From contig JADLCD010000046.1 of NCBI GenBank assembly GCA_020847395.1, positions 41,491-105,490 on the forward strand: DNA of 64,000 nucleotides, written 5' to 3'. The DNA is from Chitinophagaceae bacterium. Its GTDB lineage: Bacteria > Bacteroidota > Bacteroidia > Chitinophagales > Chitinophagaceae. Position 1 is the stretch's first letter; every line of letters starts with the position of its first letter. The notes beneath the pieces were generated by a model. It did not search any database. It worked only from the letters and a program-made list of their open reading frames with translations, and was not told where the DNA came from. This document shows, in pieces, positions 54,721-62,970 of the stretch. The position numbers were made by a program, and so were the translations under genes.

Positions 54721-57051
54721 ATGGAACTATTAGCAAAATCCGAGCCTAAGCTTTCCTTAAAAATACATATTGATGATTGCCTGTTGATTTATAGATTTCT
54801 AAAGGAATGCTTCCCGCAGGTTCATTCAATTAAATACAAAAATTTTGATTTTTGGGAATTGCTTTACCAAGCAATAGTATTTCATGATTTAGGTAAAGCG
54901 CACAAAGAATTTCAAAAGCTACTTAAAGGGCTGCCGAACCAATGGTATAGCCAACGGCATGAACTATTTTCTTTGTCATTTATAGAGTCTTTGCCTGTTG
55001 ACGTTGAATTAAAATCTTTATTGCATTTAATAATAGCCGGACATCATAAAGATTTTGAGCAACTGCACCAACGCTATTTATCTGCTTACCAAAATAATAC
55101 TGCATCAGGCTTTGACTTTGAAGAAGAAGAAAAACTGAAGTTTGAAGAAGAGTTTAAAAAGGTAGATTGCAATAGTGTTTTAAAGATTTTAGAGGAAGAA
55201 TTTACAATCACACTAAAAAACATTTCGGTTTTCCATCCACAAAAAATTGTGCTTCCATACTTGAATAAAGTAAAGACAGGCAGAATTAATATTACAAACG
55301 AGGATTATTTATTTTTTCTATTACTGTTCGGGGCATTAAAACATTGCGATCATTTGGGATCTGCTCAATTAAAAAATATTGAAAAAATCAGGCAGGAAAA
55401 CTTTCTCTTTTTAAGTAATAAAAGAAATGCTTTACTTGCATCAAATTATGATTTTTATAAACATCAATTGCAATGTGGGCTGGCGATTGGCAATGTTATT
55501 TTAACTGCACCAACCGGTTCAGGCAAAACAGAATCGGCCATGCTTTGGTTGCAAAACCAGTTGAAACAATCCGGGCAGGGAAGGTGCTTTTATGTATTGC
55601 CTTTTACCGCTTCTATCAATGCCATGTATGAACGTTTAAGCCATGATGAAACTGGAATTGGCAAAAAAAAAGTAGGAATGTTGCACGGAAAGCTGAGCGA
55701 TTACCTATACGATTATTTTGACAATGCTCAATATGAACAGGAAATAAAAAAAGAGAAAATTAATGCTATCAAGGATAAATTCAAAACACTGCATACGCCG
55801 CTAAAAGTTGTTACTCCTTTTCAGCTATTAAAACATTTATTTGGTTTAAAAGGATTTGAACAGGGTATGTTTGAATGGGTTGGGGCCAATTTTATATTTG
55901 ACGAAATACATGCTTATCAACCGGATGTATTTGCACAAATAATAGTATTGCTTGAGTATGCCGTAAAGAATTTACAGGTTAAGGTTATGATTATGACAGC
56001 AACTTTGCCCACTTTTTTAAAGGAAGAAATTGAAAAGATATTGGGTAATTTTTCAGAGTTAAAAGCTGAAAAGGCATTGTATGATAGTTTTGACCGCCAT
56101 AGAATTGTATTGAAAGAAGGTTTGCTGGCAAACAATCTTGCTTTAATTATTGAAGAGCTACAAGCAGGCAAAAAAGTATTGGTTGTTTGTAATACCGTAA
56201 AACAATCGCAGGAAGTTTATAAGGTTTTAAAAACCTATGTAAAAAATTCTGTTTTACTACATAGTGCTTTTAATGGCGAAGACAGAACTACGCATGAAAA
56301 GGATTTAAAAATCGGCGAAGCCAACGAACAGGAGCCAATTCAATTATTAGTAGGCACACAAGCAATCGAAGTGAGTTTGGATATTGATTATGACGTACTT
56401 TTTTCTGAACCTGCACCGGTTGATGCTTTAATACAACGTTTTGGTCGTGTAAACAGGAAACGTATAAAAGGGATTTCGCCGGTTGTCATATTTAAAGAAA
56501 GAAACAAAACCGACAAATACATTTATCCTGAAGATCTAATAAAGCGGACTATAGAAGTCTTTGAATCAATTATTGAAACAGATAATTCAATAATCAAAGA
56601 AGATAAACTGCAAACTTACATTGACATAGTTTATCCAAATTGGAATGAAAAAGATTTTGGAACTTTTACCAATGTTTATAATCTGCTGAGAAATTCAGTT
56701 AATCAGCTTGCCCCCATGATATATTCAAAACACAATGAAGACGATTTTTACAAGCAATTTGATGGTATTAAGGTATTACCTATTGCGTATAAACAGAAAT
56801 ATGAAGAGCGGCTTTCGGATTTTGATTTCATTGGTGCTGAACGATTAAAAGTGCAAATCAGAAAAAATAAGTTTGCTCAACTAATAGCCGAAAATGACCA
56901 AAATTTAATTAAGGATTATTTTTTCTTTGAAACAAAAAAGCAAAAATTAATTTCAATACCTTATTGGATGATTGCAAAAAAATATGATCCTAAGTTAGGG
57001 CTATTGTATGATGAACAGGAAGTATGGGATTCGGGAAATGTACTTGGGTAA
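54721..57051 (+). CDS. cas3: Cas3 nuclease-helicase (HD plus DExD/H)
   Basis: 776 residues. The N-terminal HD nuclease has H55-D56 in VFHDLGKAHKEF and GHHKDFEQL near residue 105. The helicase has Walker A APTGSGKT (263-270), Walker B DEIH (394-397), motif III MTATLP, and the C-terminal RecA half with GTQAIEVSLDIDYD and QRFGRVNRK. All catalytic motifs are intact, so the enzyme should unwind and degrade DNA bound by Cascade. It ends the interference operon. Downstream DNA is full of decayed genes. Confidence 0.95.
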   Translation: MELLAKSEPKLSLKIHIDDCLLIYRFLKECFPQVHSIKYKNFDFWELLYQAIVFHDLGKAHKEFQKLLKGLPNQWYSQRHELFSLSFIESLPVDVELKSLLHLIIAGHHKDFEQLHQRYLSAYQNNTASGFDFEEEEKLKFEEEFKKVDCNSVLKILEEEFTITLKNISVFHPQKIVLPYLNKVKTGRINITNEDYLFFLLLFGALKHCDHLGSAQLKNIEKIRQENFLFLSNKRNALLASNYDFYKHQLQCGLAIGNVILTAPTGSGKTESAMLWLQNQLKQSGQGRCFYVLPFTASINAMYERLSHDETGIGKKKVGMLHGKLSDYLYDYFDNAQYEQEIKKEKINAIKDKFKTLHTPLKVVTPFQLLKHLFGLKGFEQGMFEWVGANFIFDEIHAYQPDVFAQIIVLLEYAVKNLQVKVMIMTATLPTFLKEEIEKILGNFSELKAEKALYDSFDRHRIVLKEGLLANNLALIIEELQAGKKVLVVCNTVKQSQEVYKVLKTYVKNSVLLHSAFNGEDRTTHEKDLKIGEANEQEPIQLLVGTQAIEVSLDIDYDVLFSEPAPVDALIQRFGRVNRKRIKGISPVVIFKERNKTDKYIYPEDLIKRTIEVFESIIETDNSIIKEDKLQTYIDIVYPNWNEKDFGTFTNVYNLLRNSVNQLAPMIYSKHNEDDFYKQFDGIKVLPIAYKQKYEERLSDFDFIGAERLKVQIRKNKFAQLIAENDQNLIKDYFFFETKKQKLISIPYWMIAKKYDPKLGLLYDEQEVWDSGNVLG

Positions 57052-57173
57052 CTGCAGTTTTCTTTCATTGAATATTTTTCGCCGTCTCCCCGTTAATATC
57101 GTTCAGCTTCCCACAACTAAGCTAAATACCAAAAATTACCTTTTATATCATCAAAATACTCTAATATTGTATT

Positions 57174-57959
57174 ATGATACCACAAAAGGTAATATCAACC
57201 CCTGATGCATTATTAAAGCTTTTAGATGAATACGAATTAGACATCTTTACCGGCCAGTCTTTTGCAGAAAGAACCAGGCTGAAATTGACCGATTGGATGC
57301 CACAGCTTCGTACCCTTATCAAATACGGGTTGATAGATATTATTGAACGGGGGAAGTATTGCCGCCATAATTTCCGCAACGAATATGTTATCGGTAACTT
57401 TTTGGCCGAAGATGGTGTAATTGCTTATTGGACCGCTTTAAACTTACATGGACTTACATAACAATTTCCTAATACCTTTTTTGTACAAACCTCAAAGCAA
57501 AAAAAAACGGCAATTGCTTTTGGGGTTACTTATAAATTCGTAAAGGTAAAAAGCACCAAAATGATCGGTATTGAAAAACAGGGCTATGGCAATAACCAGT
57601 TCCGCATCACCGACAAAGAAAAAACAATTGTTGACTGCTTTGACCTGCCCGAATATTCCGGAGGATTTGACGAATTGATAAGAGCTTTTGTAAAAACCAG
57701 GCTGGATGCTGCAAAACTGATAACTTATTGCAATGCTGTTAACAATATCTCTGCCATAAAAAGAATGGGCTATTTAGCTGAACTGTTTAAAAAAGAAAAC
57801 ACTGAGCATTTTATCGCTTATGCATTAACTAAGGTGAATGAACGGTATTCACTTTTTGACACCGCAGGTAACAATAAAGGAACACATATAAGCAGGTGGA
57901 AACTCAGGCTGAACATCAGCGAACAAAAGATTTTGTCTGTTGCTAATAATTTATACTGA
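57174..57959 (+). pseudogene. AbiEi-type antitoxin gene with an in-frame premature stop
   Basis: One open frame of 261 codons is broken by a single TAA at 57459-57461. The part before it (95 residues) has the winged-helix region and ends YWTALNLHGLT. After the stop, the same frame goes on QFPNTFFVQTSKQKK, exactly the AbiEi continuation, through KEKTIVDCFDLPEYSGGFDELI to SVANNLY. One base change (for example GAA to TAA) explains it. The stop overlaps the start of a toxin remnant in ATGA. It is unlike the intact copy at 49323 and belongs to another AbiEi branch. Confidence 0.8.
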
Positions 57960-58033
57960 TGAAAATACTCCAAAGGGAAATACAGCAATTTGCTGAACAA
58001 TTAGAAGTGCCGGCCAACAGCATTGAAGCGTAA
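57959..58033 (+). pseudogene. AbiEii toxin remnant, 24 codons
   Basis: Starts with the ATGA overlap to the broken antitoxin and reads MKILQREIQQFAEQLEVPAN, then SIEA and stop. This is the usual first helix of AbiEii toxins that follow this antitoxin type. The stop codon is created by the first unit of a GTAAGAAC octamer array, and no nucleotidyltransferase core follows. The toxin was therefore lost from here on, probably by the event that left the octamers. Confidence 0.6.
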
Positions 58034-58091
58034 GAACGTAAGAACGTAAGAACGTAAGACTGTAAGAGCGTAAGAGCGTAAGAGTGTAAAA
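58029..58091. repeat. CGTAAGAN octamer array
   Basis: Eight units with period 8 (CGTAAGAA three times, CGTAAGAC, TGTAAGAG, CGTAAGAG twice, TGTAAAAA). It sits exactly at the break point of the AbiEii remnant. The opposite-strand motif (ATCTTACC, TTCTTACT) appears at about 58108-58126, as around the arrays at 61830 and 62448. Confidence 0.85.
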
Positions 58092-58151
58092 AACTGAGCT
58101 GCTTTTACCATCTTACCTTTCTTACTCCTCTTCGGGTCTTGCCATTTCTCC

Positions 58152-58937
58152 ATGAAAATCGCATATTTGAAATACGTTTTACATGGTATATATGACAATT
58201 TGCAACAGCTTTGGCTTTGTGGCGGCTTTCCTTTATCCTACCTGGCGCCATCTGTAAGAGCGAGCGGGCTCTGGCGTCGCAATTTTATCAATACTTATAT
58301 TCAGCGGGATTTAGGCTTGTTGGGTTTACAAACAAATGTGCAGGTAATGGAACGCTTCTGGCGTATGCTGGCTACGGCGCAGGGCAATATTTTAAATGCG
58401 GAAAGCCTGGCCCGCTCACTGAATATCAGCAGAACAACAGTTATGAGGTATATCAGCTTCCTGGAAGGCGCTTTTATGTTGCGGGTACTGCGCCCCTGGT
58501 TCCGCAATACGAATAAACGGCTGGTAAAGTCGCCCCAAATATATATAAGAGATAGTGGTTTATTGCATAGCCTGCTGGGGCTGGATACATATGAAGCGCT
58601 TATTCATCATATACAAACAGGGGCATCATGGGAAGGATTTGTAATTGAGCAGATCATTAATAATGCTTCAGCCGGTACGGAACCCTGGTTTTACCGTACG
58701 CAGCAAGGCGCGGAATGCGATTTACTGCTCGAAAAAAACAACAAAGTAACAGCAGCGATTGAGATCAAGCACGGTTCCAGTCCGGCGATAAGCAAGGGAT
58801 TCCGAATATCCATGCAGGATACCGGGGCTACTCATGGATATATTATAGGGAATGGAGAAGAAACTTATAAAGCTGAAGAGCATATTACCATCACCAACCT
58901 GCCGCATTTTCTCCATAATATCATACATACGTTGTAA
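58152..58937 (+). pseudogene. DUF4143 ATPase lacking its AAA domain
   Basis: 261 residues that correspond only to the C-terminal part of the AAA/DUF4143 family: LWLCGGFPLSYLA, WRRNFINTYIQRDL, LARSLNISRTTVMRYISFLEG and the nuclease-like end (GAECDLLLEKNNKVTAAIEIKHG). These proteins are normally about 380-400 residues with an N-terminal P-loop ATPase, and no Walker motifs exist upstream here. It is therefore a 5-prime-truncated gene, possibly still open by chance. The restriction-like end (ECDLL...IEIKHG) is intact. Confidence 0.75.
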
Positions 58938-59107
58938 CAATTTTACTTCGGCTATATTAACCGGGTGGCTTTTGTGGAAAGCAAGACCGTAAAAGCGCAA
59001 GTATCTTACCGTCTTATCTTCCAAAGTCAGTTGTAAAACATAGATTTGACTTGTAATATCTGGTGTCAGCGGAAAATAATTTATGTAAAAACAAAAATGA
59101 AAAACGT

Positions 59108-59674
59108 ATGCAACATGGTCTTCTTAATCAAATTCTACCCATCCTTTCTGCGGTTAGAGATGATAAAGAAAAACTGGAACGAATACTGGCTTTTTTAGAG
59201 TCAGAAATTTTGCCGGAAGTAGAAAGCAAGGATGATGTAATTAAAATTCCGGAGAAATATGAAGCATTGGTAAGCGGTATTGCGCAACACATTTCATTCG
59301 GGCAGATATGTCATCTTAATATGGATACGCTTGAATTAGAAGATTATCCTGCAAGCATTGATATAGAAGAATGGGAAGACATGACAGGGGAAGAATTTGC
59401 ACCTAAATACCTGCAATGGCAAAATGTGCTGAGCTTTGAACCAATGGATTCGTCAGAATCATTCCGCATTATGGAAGGCTTTGCCGGGCAGTTAAATAAT
59501 AACAAAATGCAAAATACGCTGCTTGATATTTTAAACAGGCGCAAGCCTTTTGCACATTTCAACCGGTATATACATAATTCTGATTACCGGGATAAATGGC
59601 TTGCTTTTAAAAACGCGGCTTATGAAAAACATGTGCGGGAAATAATATACCTTAAATTACATAAGCAGGATTGA
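59108..59674 (+). CDS. UPF0158 family protein
   Basis: 188 residues from the ATG at 59108 (MQHGLLNQILPILSAV). An ATG at 59063 in the same frame would add 15 residues unlike the family. The UPF0158 pattern is clear: EKYEALVSGIAQHISFGQI, then MDSSESFRIMEGFAGQL, and NRRKPFAHFNRYIHNSDYRDKW, the last being the ...GRKPF-F....W-F motif. The function is unknown. It lies 39 nt before cas4, on the same strand, so it may be co-transcribed with the adaptation genes by position alone. Confidence 0.85.
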   Translation: MQHGLLNQILPILSAVRDDKEKLERILAFLESEILPEVESKDDVIKIPEKYEALVSGIAQHISFGQICHLNMDTLELEDYPASIDIEEWEDMTGEEFAPKYLQWQNVLSFEPMDSSESFRIMEGFAGQLNNNKMQNTLLDILNRRKPFAHFNRYIHNSDYRDKWLAFKNAAYEKHVREIIYLKLHKQD

Positions 59675-59713
59675 AGCGGCGGAGTCGCTTCAATCCTCTG
59701 ATAAAAACGCGCC

Positions 59714-60244
59714 ATGACCATCAATGCCACCCACATCAACTATTATTATGTTTGCAAACGCAAACTATGGTTGTTTACCAACGGCATCAATATGGAACAT
59801 ACCAGCGATACGGTATATGATGGCAAAATGCTGCATGAAACCAGCTACCCACAACGCAATGAAAAACATTCAGAACTATCCATTGAAGCTGTGTATGATA
59901 ATATTAGCCTGTTTGGGAAAATTGATTTTTACGATGCCCAGCAAAATATTATTCACGAAACCAAACGCAGCGATAAGATAGAAAAAGCGCACGAATGGCA
60001 GGTGAAATTTTATCTCTGGCTGTTAAAACTGAATGGTATTGAGGGCGCAACCGCCACGCTGGAATATCCTTTATTACGCCATACTGATCATATAGCATTA
60101 AAGGAAGATGATATTACACAAATACATAAAACCATTAATGATATTTTGCAACTGAAGCAATCAAGCCAATGCCCACCCGTGATTAATGCAAAGATTTGTA
60201 AATCCTGCAGCTATTACGAACTATGTTATGTGGATGAAGGCTGA
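59714..60244 (+). CDS. cas4: Cas4 exonuclease, Fe-S
   Basis: 176 residues. C14 at the start (YYYVCKRKLWL) and the C-terminal C162, C165 and C171 (KICKSCSYYELC) form the 4Fe-4S site. The PD-(D/E)XK core is D71 (GKIDFYD) and E82-x-K84 (HETKRSD), with the QxxxY motif at Q96-Y100. Cas4 trims prespacers and selects PAM ends together with Cas1-Cas2. It is about 575 nt upstream of cas1, with a GxxExxY gene in between. Confidence 0.94.
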   Translation: MTINATHINYYYVCKRKLWLFTNGINMEHTSDTVYDGKMLHETSYPQRNEKHSELSIEAVYDNISLFGKIDFYDAQQNIIHETKRSDKIEKAHEWQVKFYLWLLKLNGIEGATATLEYPLLRHTDHIALKEDDITQIHKTINDILQLKQSSQCPPVINAKICKSCSYYELCYVDEG

Positions 60245-60395
60245 AGGGGACAATATCTGAACCGGAATTTATGGGATGAAGGGATTAAATGGATATGTTC
60301 GAAATTTTTAGCATTCCCTTTTTTAAAAGCAGCGATATTATCCAACATTCCAAATATAATTTTCATCAGGCTTTTGCCGACGACACAAAACAATT

Positions 60396-60824
60396 ATGAA
60401 ATACGAAGATATTACCAAAAATATAATCGGTTGCGCCTTTAAGGTACACAACACCTTAGGTAACGGCTTTCAGGAGGTAATATACCAAAGGGCATTAGAA
60501 ATAGAAATGCGAAAGCATAAACTGAATTTCGCAAGGGAATTTGAGATGCCCATATTTTATGACGAGATACATATTGGTACAAGAAGGGTGGATTTTTTGA
60601 TAGAAAATATCATAAGCGTAGAACTGAAAGCGATTATCAGGTTAGAAGATGTTCATCTGGCCCAGGCGTTAAATTACCTTGAAGCTTACAACCTGGAAAT
60701 TGGCATGCTGATAAATTTTGGCGCTAATAGCCTGGAATATAAAAGGCTTACCAATAAAAAACATCCCAATTATCCCGCATCACAAAAATCTATTAATCTT
60801 CATCATCCCGGTTCAGACAAATGA
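60396..60824 (+). CDS. GxxExxY protein (PDDEXK_3 nuclease-like fold)
   Basis: 142 residues. The name-giving motif is GFQEVIY (24-30). The restriction-endonuclease-like core is D66 (TRRVDFLIE) and E76-x-K78 (SVELKA), followed by LAQALNYL, as in PF13366. All putative catalytic residues are present. Its stop overlaps the cas1 start by ATGA (60821-60824), so it is translationally coupled with cas1, and it lies behind cas4, another PD-(D/E)XK protein. The biological role of the family is unknown. It may be a passenger, but the coupling is notable. Confidence 0.9.
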   Translation: MKYEDITKNIIGCAFKVHNTLGNGFQEVIYQRALEIEMRKHKLNFAREFEMPIFYDEIHIGTRRVDFLIENIISVELKAIIRLEDVHLAQALNYLEAYNLEIGMLINFGANSLEYKRLTNKKHPNYPASQKSINLHHPGSDK

Positions 60825-61825
60825 AAAAAACCTATTACCTATTTAACCCTGGTCGGCTTAGCCGCAAAGACAATACCCTGAAATTTACACCTGTAGATGA
60901 GGAAGGGAATGAATTACCGCCGAAATATATTCCGGTAGAAGGAGTTAGCGATTTATATTGTTTTGGCGCTTTAGATGCCAACAGCGCTTTGTATAATTTT
61001 TTAGGAAAAGAACAAATAGCCGTTCATTTTTTTGATTATTACGAACATTATACCGGCAGCTTTATGCCGAAGGATTATTTGCTGGCGGGCAAAATGCAGA
61101 TTGAACAAACCAAACAATATAGCAATACCGGCAAGCGCATGATTGTTGCCAGGAAATTTGTGGAAGGTGCAGCATTCAATATACTTAAAAACCTGCGCTA
61201 CTATCAATCACGAGGAAAGGATTTACAGTTGTGCATTGAGATTATTGAAAAATTTAGTGAGAGTGTTGCTCCCTGTAAAGATATTGATACCCTGATGGGC
61301 ATTGAAGGAAATATCAGGCAGACCTATTACGACGCCTTTGATATTATACTGAATGATTTTGCCATGAATGGCCGCAGTAAGCAGCCGCCAACCAATGAAG
61401 TGAACGCGCTGATATCATTCGGCAATATGATGTGCTATACCTTGTGCCTCGGGCAGATTTATCACACACAGCTTAATCCTACCATCAGCTTTTTACACGA
61501 ACCAGGCTACCGCAGGTATTCATTGGCGTTAGATTTGGCTGAAATTTTTAAACCTATTCTGGTAGACAGGACTATTTTTAAAGTGTTGAATAAAAAAGAA
61601 ATTCAGTCCAAGGATTTTGATGTGCAGGTAAACAGCGTGGTATTAAAAGAAGCAGGTCGCAAAACATTTGTGCGGGCATTTGAAGAAAGGCTGAATGAAA
61701 CCATTAAACACCGGTCGTTAAACAGGAGTGTAAGTTACAAACACCTTGTAAAGCTGGAGTGTTACAAACTAACCAAACACATGTTGAATATGGAAGAATA
61801 TAAACCTTTTAAAGCCTGGTGGTGA
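60821..61825 (+). CDS. cas1: CRISPR integrase Cas1 (type I-B)
   Basis: 334 residues. The metal-binding residues of Cas1 are visible: E162 in MGIEGNIRQ, H226 in FLHEPGYRRYS and D238 in LALDLAEIF (with E241 next). The N-terminal beta domain starts KKTYYLFNPGRLSRKDNTL, as typical for type I-B. It joins prespacers to the leader-proximal repeat with Cas2. Translation is coupled to the GxxExxY gene. cas2 does not follow directly; an octamer block and a broken four-helix-bundle gene lie between. Confidence 0.95.
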   Translation: MKKTYYLFNPGRLSRKDNTLKFTPVDEEGNELPPKYIPVEGVSDLYCFGALDANSALYNFLGKEQIAVHFFDYYEHYTGSFMPKDYLLAGKMQIEQTKQYSNTGKRMIVARKFVEGAAFNILKNLRYYQSRGKDLQLCIEIIEKFSESVAPCKDIDTLMGIEGNIRQTYYDAFDIILNDFAMNGRSKQPPTNEVNALISFGNMMCYTLCLGQIYHTQLNPTISFLHEPGYRRYSLALDLAEIFKPILVDRTIFKVLNKKEIQSKDFDVQVNSVVLKEAGRKTFVRAFEERLNETIKHRSLNRSVSYKHLVKLECYKLTKHMLNMEEYKPFKAWW

Positions 61826-61829
61826 GATG

Positions 61830-61965
61830 GTAAGATCGTAAGACCGTAAGACAGTAAGATCGTAAGACCGTAAGGCAGTAAGACAGTAAGACAGTAAGAC
61901 CGTAAGACAGTAAGACAGTAAGACTGTAAGAAGACAAACATCTTACTATTTTACATATCTTACAC
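61830..61965. repeat. GTAAGANN octamer array with inverted tail
   Basis: Thirteen units of period 8 (GTAAGATC, GTAAGACC, GTAAGACA, GTAAGGCA and so on) start 4 nt after the cas1 stop and run to about 61936. The opposite orientation (ATCTTACTATTTTAC, ATATCTTACAC) follows at 61940-61965, so the block can fold back on itself. Confidence 0.85.
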
Positions 61966-62028
61966 GTTATACGGTCGTTAATCTTCTATCATTTTACTAC
62001 GATACGCTTAAAACCTAAAAAACACAAT

Positions 62029-62405
62029 ATGAAACAATTGACAAACCAAGAGTTTAATACTCAAATGCGTGACCGAACCAAACAATTTGCAGTTAGCATT
62101 ATCCTGTTTTATAAAAACCTGCAAAAAACGGGAGCTACTTACATTCTTGGAAAACAGCTCTTGCGTTCGGCAACATCTGTTGCTGCAAATTACAGAGCTG
62201 CTTGTCGGGGAAGATCGCGGGCAGAGTTTTATAGTAAAATATGTATTGTAACAGAGGAAGCGGATGAAACACAATTTTGGCTTGAATTGCTTAGGAGTCA
62301 TTGCTTGCAGCAGGCAAAACGATACAACCCCTGCATAAAGAAATTACAGAAATTCTTGCTATAGTAACTACCATAAAGTATAAATTACGACCGGGGAAAG
62401 AGTAA
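62029..62405 (+). pseudogene. Four-helix-bundle (23S IVS-type) protein with late frameshift
   Basis: The first frame gives a typical four-helix-bundle (TIGR02436/S23-like) protein up to ETQFWLELL near 62290. It then becomes unlike the family and stops at 62364. In the next frame the family ending is found at once: SLLAAGKTIQPLHKEITEIL, then AIVTTIKYKLRPGKE with a stop at 62403-62405. One base lost near 62290-62297 explains this. Such genes are common in Bacteroidota, sometimes inside rRNA intervening sequences. It separates cas1 from cas2. Confidence 0.75.
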
Positions 62406-62447
62406 GGCCCTAAGGTTGTAACACAGGTAAGAGAGCAGGAGTACCAA

Positions 62448-62496
62448 CATCTTACCATTTTACTATCTTACTATCTTACCATTTTACTATCTTACA
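62448..62496. repeat. Inverted octamer array directly before cas2
   Basis: Period-8 units ATCTTACC, ATTTTACT, ATCTTACT, ATCTTACC, ATTTTACT, ATCTTACA end 3 nt before the cas2 ATG. They are the reverse-complement form of the GTAAGANN family. No ribosome-binding site is possible between them and the start codon. Confidence 0.8.
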
Positions 62497-62499
62497 CCC

Positions 62500-62763
62500 A
62501 TGTATGTAATCCTGGTGTACGATATAGGCGAAAAGCGGGTAGGCAAAATGCTGAAACTATGCAGGCAATATCTTAACTGGATACAGAATAGTGTATTTGA
62601 AGGAGATATTACGGAAGTGAAATTAAAAGAGTTGCAATACAGAGCAAAAGAAATAATGAATATAGAAGAAGATAGTATAATTATTTTTAAAAGCAGGGAC
62701 GCGAAATGGCTGGAAAAAGAAATTGTAGGTAAGGAGAAAAATGAGCTGGATACATTTTTGTAG
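62500..62763 (+). CDS. cas2: CRISPR-associated Cas2
   Basis: 87 residues with the ferredoxin-like start MYVILVYDIGEKRVGK; D8 is the conserved aspartate. The middle has LCRQYLNWIQNSVFEGDIT, with the family's S-V-F-E-G stretch, and the end has EEDSIIIFKSRDAKWLEKE. It forms the dimer core of the Cas1-Cas2 integrase. It is the last cas gene before array 2, whose first repeat starts 207 nt downstream. Confidence 0.94.
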   Translation: MYVILVYDIGEKRVGKMLKLCRQYLNWIQNSVFEGDITEVKLKELQYRAKEIMNIEEDSIIIFKSRDAKWLEKEIVGKEKNELDTFL

Positions 62764-62970
62764 TCGTCGGTGGCGGTAAAAATCCGCGCAAAAGGTCTTT
62801 GACATAATGGTAAAATACGTATAACCTATGCCGGGTAAGTGTTTTAACAGGTTGTCGATGCCTTAGGTAAATCATACCACTGGGCATCGACAACTTTTTT
62901 TAATCAAAATCAGTATTTTTGAAATTATAAAGCCTTGATAACAGGCTATTTTTTGTCGTCGAAGAGGCGG
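62764..62970 (+). promoter_or_regulatory. Leader of CRISPR array 2
   Basis: 207 AT-rich nt between cas2 and the first repeat. It is bracketed by a short direct repeat, GTCGTCGGTGGCGG (62763-62776) and GTCGTCGAAGAGGCGG (62955-62970), the second touching the first CRISPR repeat. After the internal hairpin the stretch CAGTATTTTTGAAATTATAA (62909-62928) could carry the array promoter. Leader function is inferred from position and repeat orientation. Confidence 0.7.
62851..62901 (+). terminator. Strong intrinsic terminator after cas2, inside the leader
   Basis: A perfect 12-bp stem, GTTGTCGATGCC (62851-62862) and GGCATCGACAAC (62883-62894), with a 20-nt loop, followed by seven T. It would stop transcripts from the cas4-cas1-cas2 side before the array, so the array needs its own promoter between 62902 and 62970. 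Confidence 0.85.

Noticed and set aside
57008..57205. 65-codon frame spanning the end of cas3 and the following gap
   Set aside because: It overlaps cas3 out of frame and has no family features; the real next gene is the broken AbiEi at 57174.
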